From assembly GCF_905475345.1 (NCBI RefSeq), contig NC_066608.1:917501-981500 (forward strand): 64,000 nt of DNA, written 5' to 3'. Source of the stretch: Vespula vulgaris (Eukaryota; Arthropoda; Insecta; Hymenoptera; Vespidae). Under the pieces are notes generated by a model that saw only the letters and a program-made list of their open reading frames with translations, did not search any database and was not told the origin of the DNA. Shown piece by piece: positions 1-12,780 of this stretch; the first letter of the stretch is position 1, and every line of letters begins with the position of its first letter. Position numbers and translations under genes: made by a program.

Positions 1-940
1 TTAAATATTAGTTAGAAAGCGGATTGTATGATACTAAGCTTTTTGCATGATTATTTTTCTTTTGAATTCTTTTATTCATTTACATATATATATAAATATA
101 TATATATATATATTTTTTTTCTTGTATACAAACGGGGTAAGTGCTTGTGCATTTTTGAAGGAATTGGAAATTATTTAATGATTTAATTAATATTTTCGAG
201 GTACGCACAAAAACGATTTTTATTCCAACTCGAAAGTTTTTAAACGATTAAGCAATGTTATTAAGTATAACGTTTGTTTGTTTTTTGAATAACAGTGATT
301 TATCGTTCGTTTCTTATAACATTCTTATTATCAGGAAAATCTTATTTTAATTGAAAATTATTATTAGTATTATTAGTATTATTTTCATTGATGTATTTAA
401 TCAAGAATTATATAATCCTCTTTTTCTCTCTTTTTCTCTCTCTTTCTCGCCGGTTTATTAATAATTAATAATAATTAATATTAATAATTATTATACATAA
501 ATATAATAATTATGTAATAACAATACTGATTGTTATTATAATTTGTTTCTTTTTTATTTAGATAGTGTTATTATTATAGTTTTACTAGTATTACGCTTAA
601 CGATGCATTCGTTTAGTGAATAATAATTATCGACTGAACAATTGTTATAGAATTTATTTTTTATTTGTCCTATTTATATATACTGTCTAATGCACGTTCT
701 AATAATTTATTCTAATAAGTTTCTAATCATATTTTTGGATCGATCTTGTTTAACAAAAAAATAAATTATTTATTTAGTTTTATCTCTAATTAAACAATTA
801 AATTATCATTAAATCGAGAGATAGATAGATAGAGAGAGAGATAGAGATAGAGGTAGATTAATAGATAGATAGATAGATAAAGAGAGAGAGAGAGAGAGAG
901 TTACATTTTTCTTTTTTAATTTCGCTCAAGTTTCGATCGT

Positions 941-975
<35 letters not shown>

Positions 976-2886
976 TTTCTATTTTATTATATAACACTGA
1001 GAAAATTCTAGCGAAGATATGATTTTTCTCCTTACAAAGCATGAAATAATCGTAGATGTTAACACATACATAAGTACATATTTATGAGACAATGAATAAT
1101 TGTAAATTAATTGTTAGGTAGTGCGCTAAAAGATTTATTTGTAAGGAATTATATTACATTGTTTTCTTTTATGATGAAAAAAAAAAGAAAAAGAACAAAC
1201 TTATACATAACCTTATACATAACCTTATATATATATATTAATATAAAAAAAAAGTATTAAAGTATATCTGTACATGTGTATGTACGTTCGTATCAAATTA
1301 TATGCATTTCTATTATTTCCACGTTTCTTCATTGAAACGTTACGACAATGAATAAAAAATAAATGTTGAAAAAAATAATTGTTATCGTTAATAATCATTT
1401 TCTTATCCATTATTATCGTATTATTTCTTTTTATTTATTATTAATCTTTCATTCCAATCATACATATAGACGATAATTTAAATAAACAATGTATGTATAT
1501 TAAAAAAAAGAAATGGAAATTTTTCTTGGAATTCGAAATGCAATTTTTAATAGTTTAATATTTTTTTATATTATATAAAAAGAAAATGTTACAATGCACA
1601 CACATATATATATATATATATATAAATAATTTTTATTTTACGATGTAAATCGAATGACGCATATCAGTATGGAAAAGAAGAGGAACTGAATCTCATCACT
1701 GAGTCAGCTTTGGATATTTCTGATCTACGTATTTATGTATATATGTTGGTAAGACACTTGTCGTTGCTTCGTAATAGAAAAATGAATCATTCTTGTGGGA
1801 TTTCGTTTGAAGAAAGATCTTGCAATCACGCGATGACTCGCAACCATTTTTCTTATAATATAATTTACATATATATGTATTTATGAGATATATATATAAA
1901 CGTATGTATGTATACAGCTAATCAATTTCTGTTGTTGACGCATTTCTTTGTTACAACATCGATCGATTCTTTTCTCATTGTGTATCTTTTGTTTAATACT
2001 TATCTAAAACGCCTAGATTTAAATTAAAAAAACAAAAATGAGATTAGAAGTTTTTCAATCAAAGCTTTCATTTTGTACAAGTCGATGACTCTCATTTCAA
2101 GATGGATTTCTAACAAATAAACGCTCGATTCCGAGTCAAAGGAAAAATTTGTTGAAACACGCGTGTGACGTTTTCGTAGAATTCTTTGAAAGGAATGAAA
2201 AACGTTTCTTCCTTTCTTTTCAACAATTCTAACACTTTCCATTTCAAATCGAACGACAAGATATACATACACACACATATATGTACATATGCATCGTAGA
2301 AACTTTTCGAATACGAATTTCAAATCGAAGTTCTTTAAATTTGACGGAAAATTTGAATTAAGTATTATCGAAATGTGTCCTATTTAATCTCAAATCTAAC
2401 AAGATATATATACACACGTAAAATTCGAATACGATTTTGAAATCGATATTCTTAAAATTTGATGGGAAATTTCTATTCAATATTGTTGAATTAAAGGAAC
2501 AAAAAAAAAGAAAAAAAAAGAAAAAAAAGAAAAAAAAAGAAAAAAGGTAGAAAGAAAAACGAACAGAACAGTAATTGGTTTCGTCAGGAGATAATAAAAA
2601 AAATGTGAAACGTGATTTAGGTAAAACGAGAATGAGAAAAAAAGAAGAGATGAGAAAACGTCAGACACAGGCAAGTTCGGATAATATTTTTGTGACAGTT
2701 ATTCGATATATAAGAAACGTAATGGCTGTCGGGGGCTTTGGGAACGTGTCTACGGTTGCCTAGTGTTAACCGAACTAAACCGAAATGTAGGAGAAGGACG
2801 AACTTCGGGAGTATTCGGGAAATTTCGTTCGTGTTCGGTTCGAATGGCGCGCGCTGTTGTGTCCCGGCCATCGCAGCAACAACGTC
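1..2886. other. Intergenic, upstream of fimbrin
   Basis: I see no supportable gene here. The stretch is AT-rich with short (AT)n runs (about 941-970, 1602-1622), a GATA/GA-type microsatellite near 820-900 and an A-rich tract near 2498-2550. Open frames are short and composed of low-complexity residues. Base composition becomes visibly less AT-rich from about 2720 toward the fimbrin promoter. Confidence 0.6.
820..900. repeat. GATA/GA microsatellite
   Basis: Runs of GATA (atagatagatag) mixed with pure GA dinucleotides. Simple-sequence repeat with no coding meaning. Confidence 0.85.
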
Positions 2887-2920
2887 TCAGTCTTCGTCGC
2901 GACTTCGCTTAGTTTGGACC
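2887..2920 (+). promoter_or_regulatory. Initiator + DPE core promoter of fimbrin
   Basis: TCAGTC at 2887-2892 matches the arthropod initiator, with A+1 at 2889. GGACC at 2916-2920 lies exactly at +28 to +32 and fits the downstream promoter element consensus RGWYV. No TATA box is visible about 30 bases upstream. The surrounding 200 bases are the most GC-rich in the first 10 kb. The predicted 5' leader would run about 350 bases to the ATG at 3238. Motif matches and spacing are seen in the sequence; use as the start site is inferred. Confidence 0.6.
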
Positions 2921-3237
2921 TAGCCTCGAAGAACTCCGTGAATATTTTGATATATATATATATATATATACGTACATACATATATACATATAATAATAAT
3001 ATTGTGTTTTCTCCTTGAATGTCCGTTAGTTAGATCTCGTCATAGAAATATAATCGTATCGTAGAATTTCGTCGTGCCATTGTTAAATATCACAGGCACG
3101 ACGAATAGAAGATATAAAAAAAATAGGAAAAAGGGAAGAGAAGGTGAGAGAGTGAGCACATATCGAGCTAATAGAGAGAAGAGAAAGGAAGGCGGAAGGA
3201 TTATATATATATACACGTATATATATATTCGGACAAC

Positions 3238-3674
3238 ATGGCCACCGCAATCGACGACCGACAGGAACTCCTTGAACAATTTCAAGCTGTAAGTCCTTTA
3301 TTATCTTTACCGTCTAATTTGTTCGTATCTTTTGAAATCGTCATTTTCCTCAATTTTTCTTATTTTACTTGATATTTAAAATCGATACGATCGTTTACGA
3401 TAGAATGCCTATGTACGTTCCCTTAGTCATTGTTACATTGAAACAAACTGCATTGGTTAGAACGGCGTAGCTCGACTGTAGTTTATCGATCGCCGGTTTT
3501 ATCAACGTGCTCCTGTGAAAACCCACCCTCGTGGAACAATCACGTTGGGTGTCACACCCGTGCCATTGTTCTCTTCAAATTATTTTCTTTCCTTTTTCTT
3601 TTCGTCACCTTCTTTTTTTTGAGTTCTACATCCGTTCGAAAGTATTTCAAATGTTGTCTATACGTTTCGTATTC

Positions 3675-3757
<83 letters not shown>

Positions 3758-3907
3758 GACAGGATCACGTAACGATATTAATTTTATATTCGAATTTTAT
3801 TTAAAAGTGTTAATAGTATATGTTTGTATATATATGTATATATAGTATAACATTCAGTAATGTCTTCTCTATAATGATAAGAAAAACAAATAATAATAAT
3901 AATAATA

Positions 3908-3946
<39 letters not shown>

Positions 3947-6900
3947 CATCGTTACGTTACGTAAATGGTATATACCTGTTATAGCTCAATCGATTTTGTG
4001 TGATTGTAGTTTAATCGAGTTTGATTACGTAACAACAAAGTTTTGGTTCGCTTTTGATCGGATTAAAAAAATTCGAATTGTACGATAAATGTATTAACGA
4101 CGATACGATGCAACCAATTTCTCGAACGAAGGACGATACGTAACTTTACACCGTAAAATAGTCTTTGCATACGTTTGCAGTTAAGAATATGTCGTTAAAG
4201 CGATATAATATATAAAGTGCCTTTTCGTCGGACCATATCTTATATTCGTATCCTTGGAATTGCCGATATAGAAAACGAACGAGCAAATGCACAACTTTTA
4301 ATGTTTCCTTTCAATATGCGTATTATGCATATAACGCTTGACTCTCGTAGTGGAATTACGTAGTCGAAATAAAAACGAATTTTACTTCGAATCGAATCTT
4401 TCAATAATGCGATACTTACCGATCATCTATGTTTTCATCGAAATTAATTTTTAAGTAAATATATCAAAAAATTCTTTTCTCTTTCAATTTTTCTATATAA
4501 CATAAATATTATATTTAATAACGAGAATTAATTTGAATAAGTTAACGTAGTAGTATCAGTCGTTTAACAACATTTCTATAGCGATCCGTGATATTTCATA
4601 AACAATCCAGTTAATTAATAAAAATATACGATATACGAAAATATCGCGAATGACAAATACAAGAGAATAATTCATTCTTACAATATTATTTTCTAAATAT
4701 TTGATTAGCAAAATTTATTATCTCTTTCAATTAAAAAACAAAAAAAAAACAAAAAAGAAATGATAATGCGTGAATCACCAATTTTTTATTAGTCTTGATA
4801 TAAACGAAACAGCGATTGTTTGTTATTTCGAATGTAAAATATGTATATACGTATATACATATGTATAATATGCCTTATGTTTATCCACGTGTATGAAGCA
4901 TATATGACGTCACGTTTCAAGTTTCTTCGTATAATCTTAATTAATTTTTTTTTTTCAACGTTTTACTTGTTCCTTTCGATATCACCGATTAAGAATATTT
5001 AATAGATTGATCGATCGCTCATCGTTCCTTTCTCTTTCTTTCCGAGTTTCTCTGTTTCTTTGTTTATAAGCCATCTGCACTGGACTACATAATGCTATTG
5101 TTTTAATTAGAAATGGCACTGACATTTCGAATAATAGTATTTCAATTCGTTCATGGCACGTGTACTTTTCAATTGAAATGCTTTTATTGTTCTATATATA
5201 TATACGTTTTCAATAAGTGGGAGGAAGGTGTACGTTGTGCAACGATTTTCATGCTCGATTGATCTTAAATACGCCTTTCTTCTATATTTATTTGAAAGAG
5301 TATGTAAGCATGATATTACATAATTAAACATTGGTATTAAGTAATCAGAAAATTTCATTATAACTACACTGCACTGCAATATAATCATAGAATAATTATA
5401 TTGTAATGAATTAACGTTAATATAAAATTAAAATTATCATAACATGATTATATAATGATATTAATAATTAATAAAGTATTAACGGATATATTAATGATAA
5501 ATAAATACTTATATACTCTAATTTTTCATTAAATAATAGTATAGTAATAGTAATAAATGTACAAGGTATTATTACATAGAAATTATTCTATACTAAATAC
5601 ATATTTGTACACGCATACGCACACAGACACGCTAGTATTAATTATACTATTATCTAACGACACTTCGATCTTTCTACAATTTATAATTCAAAGAATAATT
5701 TTTTCTTTTCATTTCTTCTTTCACGTATTCTTTTTTCTCGATGGAAGTGGGGGAGGTTAACAATGAAGATCGTTTTTACTCAATCATACTTTAGTTTACG
5801 ATCAGAGAATCCCATCTAAAACAATGACCTTGCGTAAGAGTATGTACTTACTAAGGGAGATGACGAAATTACTCCCTTCCGCCGGCATTGTCGAGAAAGT
5901 CTTCTCAATTATCTTATTGATCGTGTTACCGGTGCGAACGCAACCCCTTCCGACATCCGTCGAATGTTGACTCTCAACGTACCAGCATAACTTACGTTAT
6001 GCTATAGGGTGGCCCAAAAAAGTTTCATCGTAGTGATCTTAAAAAAAGAAGAAGAAAAAATCAATGTATTCTTTCTCGAGTTACCTCAAGCTAATGTTTT
6101 TCTTTTTTCTAAATTCTTTTTGCAGATCGTAAAATTAGAAGCATAGCTTTTAAAATTACGACTGTAAAATCACAGTAGCTTTTCTATTCTCTTTAGAGAT
6201 TTTTTATACCAATTTTTTTTTGTGCAGATTGCAAACTAGAAGAATAACTTTTAAAATTGCAAACAGCTTAAGTTCCGATGTCGAATCGATCGAGTTTTAA
6301 AAATCGTTTAGACATTTTTTTGGTTCACCCTCTATTTATCTACATGTCTATTTCTTATTTCATTTGGAAAGAATAAGCAAGATCGTGCAATGGTATGGAA
6401 AATATTGCTGGCATAAGCTTATTGTTAGTAGAACGGGAAGTAATTTCGTGTAAACACCATGGTACATGAATGATCCTTTCCACTGATTCTTCTCATGGTT
6501 ACTAACTCATCGTTACTCCGTTCGTTCATGCGAAACTCTTGGCGAACGAAAAAAGAAACAAAAATGAAAAAGAAAAGGCTACTCTCTACGTTCGCGTGAT
6601 ATTTAACTACGTTTCTTTTTTTCCTCCCCGATATTCTTTTACACACTTCGAGTAGGGTGAAATTATTTTCAGTCGACTCTAAGCGTGCCATGGGACCCCC
6701 TAAGCGTTCGAACTTCGCGTTGGCACGTGTCATTCTTTTCTTTCTACGAAATCATACCGTTGGCCTCGTCGTTTATCTCGAAGTTGGGGGTACAACAGTA
6801 TTTATGTTCTTCCGCTCCACAATGTGTTTCTTTTAACTATTATACCCTTTTAAAAGGCTATCACGAGTGAAATTTTAATCTAAAAATATAAGAAACGTTT

Positions 6901-8322
6901 CAAAGAATTGTTGCCAAAAGTTTAACAATGTTATTTAATATTATTGTATATCGTATAATATCTTAATATTAAATAACACTGAAATATATATGTCTATATC
7001 GATTTTCTTTTGTATTATTGTTTTTTCTTTTCTTTTTTTTTTTTTTTTAATAAAAGATGATTAATAAGTGAAATGAATATTGTAAATAAAATGAATAATG
7101 CACGAACATTGAAATTTCATTCGAGATAGCATTAATCATGATGATTTCTTTTTTCTTTTTCAATAATAATAATTTCTCATGATTAAATATTTTCTTTTCT
7201 TTTTCTTTCTTTTTTTTTTGTGTACTTAAAATCACAGAGAAAGTTTATAAATTTATTTATTATTTTTTCAAAGGGAGAAAAGAATTTTGTTGTATGTTAC
7301 AAGCAATTTGTTCTCAATTTACCGTGAGATATCGAACGAAACTATTTCATAGCTTTATAAGCGTGAAATTAATACGGCTAAGAACGTTTTTCATAATAAG
7401 TAAGAAATTCATCTTCCGCTCTCTCTCTCTCTTTTTTTCGTTGTATTTTTAATATAATAGAATTATTAATTTGAGAGAGAGGGAGAAGGGGAGGAAGGGG
7501 GAGGGAGATAGGAATGTAGGAAGGAAGATTTATTAACGATAAAAATAAAAAATAATGCACGACGGTATTTGAAAGACGTTTCAAAAATAGTTTTTTTATA
7601 GAAGCTTTCAAAAAAAAAAAAAAAAAAAAAAAGAGAGAAAGAAAGAAAAGGAAAGTGATACTACGGCAACTATATACTCTCCATTACACAATCGGTGTGC
7701 CATATTTATTATGCAATATAGTGCGTTACTGGAATAGTAAATTGAACATACGATCGACCACTAAAAATAACATTGCGTAAATCTTGTTTTAATCTACATA
7801 GTATGTATGGTGTGGTTCGATAGTTTTCACGTAATCTTTTTATTTTGAATGAGATCGATTACTCTCCCTCGAGACTTTTTCTGTTTGTAGAATTCTTTTT
7901 TCTTATTTCTTTATTTTTTATTTGTTCCTCTGTAAAAACATTTTTTGTTTGAATATTTTTATTATTAACCAAAAAAAATATATATATAATATAGATAGAT
8001 ACTGTTTCATATAATCGATTATAATAAATTTTTTGATAGAAAATTGTTACATGTGAAAGTCCGAAACGTTAACGAGCTTTTTTCTTCTTCTTCTTTTTGT
8101 TAAACTCGACAATAGCATTCGGTATTTAGCATACGTATTATTTTTTTTTATTACTTCCTCGTGTTAATGTATTTTTTAAAGAAAAGAAAAGAAAAGAAAA
8201 GAAGAAAGGACGATTTCAGAGAGAAGGAAGTCCAGTCTCTTTCTCAGACCAACAATACCTCTACTTTCCTCTATCTCATTCTCACGTATACTGTATATAG
8301 ATAGATACACACACACGACACA

Positions 8323-8360
<38 letters not shown>

Positions 8361-11304
8361 AACTAGCTGCTTAAGGCTTATGTTAAGTACATACACTATA
8401 CTACGCTTTGTCGGCTCGTTTCCCACGCTTAGAATTCTTATTACGTCTCTGTACTTGTAATTAATTCTTCCTTACAATGTTTTTACATACGTTAGGTATA
8501 AATACATTTTTCAAACGATTTTCTATTCGTTTGCTTTTTTGTTTTTTTCTTTTAGTTTCTTTTTATTTTTGATTGTATCAACGATCTTTTTTGACGGTGG
8601 TATCAATGAATTTTTCTTTTCAATTCTTGATTCTTATTTTCTTTTATGACTAGTATTATATAGCACAAAGTAAGCAAAAAACTTTTTAGATGATTGTAAA
8701 AATTAATTAGTTTTCTTTTTTCTTTTTTTTAATCAGATTGTGGTTCGTAGTTTTACAATTCGAAGTAAATAAATTAGTTTTAAAAGTTGTCGAAAAAGTG
8801 AAATTGATTTTTAGTATCGGTTAGAAAATTTTGGGCTATTCTGTAGGCGGAAATTAGAATAGTAAATAAGTAGTTTGCTTGGATAGCAACAACAGGAAAT
8901 ATGTACATAATATCGAATGAAACAATCAGATAATATTTTCGTTCTGCGAAATCAGCTTACCGAGACCGTCGAATCTCTTCTTTTTCTTTTACTTGTTGAA
9001 ATCTTCGACTGCAGAGAATTTCAATGAGAGCAACGAATGGATTCAAGTACTAAGAATCCTCTTTCGATAGCTCGGTCTTCTGGATAAATATATACATACA
9101 CACATTACATATGTACACACGTATACGTATATATAAGGTATCTCTAGATTGATGAGTCAGAACGGATATGTCTTTTTAGGGTATCATGCTTGATAAGTTT
9201 GCTTCAAGTTACAGATTGATTAATCTTGTCTTGTTTATTATTTTGGTGCATCGTAGTCCTTATATACATTTTCAGATTTTTATATACTTCATATAGATAC
9301 ATATATATATATATATATATGTATGTATATATAATTAAGTCTAACGAAAAGTTGTTTTTATAAATGTTAATAATAAATAATTATTACCAATGAATAAGAA
9401 GAACAAAAAACGAAAGAAATTGCAATAATATCATATACGGAATTTCCTCCTTTGCATTTGTTATCATTCGACGATTCACCAACCATATTTCCTGATAATT
9501 CGTGATAATTATTAGAATGGTAGGAAAATACGTAGTAAGGGGGAAGTTGGTGGTTAAAATTACGTTGGAAATTTTAATGTAGACCGAATAACAAAATAGG
9601 CCTTCTAAATCTTGAATTTCTAATTTTTCTCTTGTACAATCTTTTTTTCTTTTTTTTTTTGTATACGGAGAATTAGCACTACAAATTTTTGTGAAATTAT
9701 TTCCCATTGTTTATTTCTAGCACGTAACACGACAATCGTGCTCGTTCTTTACAACGACGTAATTGTCAAGAAAATGAGGCTCTCTGCGAGGAAAGAGTTC
9801 TTTATATTTTTATATTTTACATGGCGCTTTTATATCGTTTATATATTACACACATATATATATATGTATATAAGTTTAAAAAATTAGAAAAAAGATTTAA
9901 TCAAAAAATGAAGAAAAGATAAAATATATCGATCAATCTAATCAAACAATACTTGAAAATTATCGATACACATTAGATATACATATGTATTTGTATCTGC
10001 AATTATTAGAAAAGAATTATGAGTTAATGCTAGTAATGTTTGGTAGAGCTAATATATACATACTTATATATCAATTCGAAAGGGGAGCACAATAATATTT
10101 GAGAGTAAACATAGTGGAGTATGAAGCTTAACTCACGATCATATGACTCATACCATTGGAAATGCAATCTGAACGAAACCATAATTTTCTCTTGGTTTTC
10201 TTGATACTTATTTCTTCACTTTGGAACGCGTCTATTTTAAATCAAAGATTTTTTGTTTTTTTAATATTATCGATTAATATTTATTAATTTTTTATTAATA
10301 TCATTGCTCAATAGTATTAATCAACAGTATCTTATATATTAAAGTGAAGTATGAAATATATAATAGCATAGTTACATTTTAATATATATTTCCAGCATAA
10401 GTAATAACTTATCGATCATATTAAAAAAAAAAAAAGTATATAAATTCCACTATAAGAGTTTCGCAATAAATAATTTTGCATTTAGACAGAAAGAAAAGAA
10501 AAAGAAATTAGGTTATAGAGGGGTTGTTAGAACAACTGTGGAGAGCTATAAGCGAATGGCGAATGGCGGAAAATTACGCAAGGGATCATGCTAGTACGTA
10601 GAACGAATTATAATCTTTTGCGAAGAAAACGACTTTTCATGGGGGCACGAGCACGCATTAACCGCGCGAGTAATTTAACGCTCCTTGAATCTCAGCGACA
10701 CGAGCCGTTTCTAAAAGCGAATCGAGATAAGCTCTTACATTAGACGCCTTTTAAACGAGTTATTCTCAATGAATAACTAAACAACATGAATCCATTAAAT
10801 GAGCGATTCTTTTAAATATATATATATATAATATATTTCTAACACACACACACACACACATGAATATATGCACTCTTTTGTATACCTTTGTACATATACG
10901 TACATACACGCATACATACATTCATTCATCCATTCCCTATATATATATATATCCATATACATATATGTTGGTACTTACACAATACATACATATCTATATG
11001 TTTTAAATACCATATCGGATTACTCGCAATGAGTTTCACTCTCGATTTCAACCCGACAGTAATTTATCTCTTTCATTAACCTCGTTTCGAATAACGTGCT
11101 AATTAATTGATTCATAACAGCGTGAACACTCTAAAATGTAAATTGATTGCGGTCAGTTAAGACTATAACGATAATCTTGTAAAATCTAAACAGTGTGTTT
11201 TATAAAATGTAAACGTTGGTTAATTTATATTATTTTGTTTAGTACAATACTAATCCATATTACTTATATCATCGTAATGATAATTTATACTATACAATAC
11301 TATT

Positions 11305-11352
<48 letters not shown>

Positions 11353-12732
11353 GCTATAGTATAGTGTCATTATATCTCTATAGATAAAGATATAGTATAC
11401 TTAAAACGTAAATACGTAAAAATGTTCTCAAATGAAACTGACGTGTGTCAAGCTTTTCAATTATTGTCCATTCTAATGTATGATGCAAACCTCTTGTATA
11501 TATTTATATGGAAAGTGCGACCTTCATAAATTGTTTCCCAAGGACGTTGCGCGTGTGGGTAGGTGAATCGTCTTTCTCTCTTTTTCACAAGCTTTTAATC
11601 ATCTAGATGCGATGACGTTACCTAAAGGTCATCTTCCAGGGCAAGAATAGAATTACAATTGATGAAACGATTCGATCATTCGAACTAATTCATCTATTCA
11701 CAATTATCGCTTGGTTACGTTTGATAAGATTTTATTATTTTATCATCGAACTTATTGCCTATCATTAGAAAATAAGAATACTAATGTTCTAATTTATATT
11801 CCAATGATTGATTTATTCTCGATTATTAATTAGATTCTAACAATCGATCGATTAAGTTTTTATTAGCGAACTACGTTATATAGAATCGAATTCTCTTTTA
11901 TTCCATTGTCGATTATGTATACATCTCATTTGAAAGGGAACAAGAATAACTAATATTCTAGTTCGCATCGTAATAAAGGTTAATCGGTACGATCGTTATC
12001 TTAGGACAAAAGATAAGATAATATAATAATTTCCATTAGTGACGCTAGTGTCTTCGACAGGACAAGGTGACTTGAAGGTTTTTTTACAATCGGCACAAGT
12101 TTAAATACCTGTCATACCAGTTGAATGACTAATTTCAAAGAGAGAACTTTCCTTTCAAAATTTTTCGAGCGAATGAACGAACGAACGAACGAACGAACGC
12201 TCATTGCGATTGACGTGATTGAATAGCAATCGTTGGTTGAAGTCAAAAGAAATAAAAAGAAAGAAAGAAAGAAAGAAGAAAAAATAGATATATACAAAAA
12301 TAATAATAATAACGATCAAATGAAAGGATGAATCATTCGATATATATATATATATTATATAAAAAAAAAAAACGTGTTATCAGTGTCATTGAAACATATA
12401 TTAGTGAGTTAGCGGGCTACTTGTTATCTCTTTTGATTCAGCGAGAGGGTATGTAATCGACAGAGACAGAGGACTATGTGTTAATTGAGATTATATTATA
12501 TATGTATATATGTGTATATATACATACATACATATATATATATATGTACGTTTATTAACATGAAACAACTAAGTAAGAGATATCAGTCGCGATTCTTCCT
12601 TTTATTTCTAAGGTAATTCTATCGTGATTTCTACGGGTGGATACTGGGGTATTCTGAGGGACAGGCGCAATGCGATGCCAGTGGAACCAGTTTTCTGGAT
12701 AAAAGTATTGGAGTAAGAGAGAGAGAGACAAG

Positions 12733-12780
<48 letters not shown>

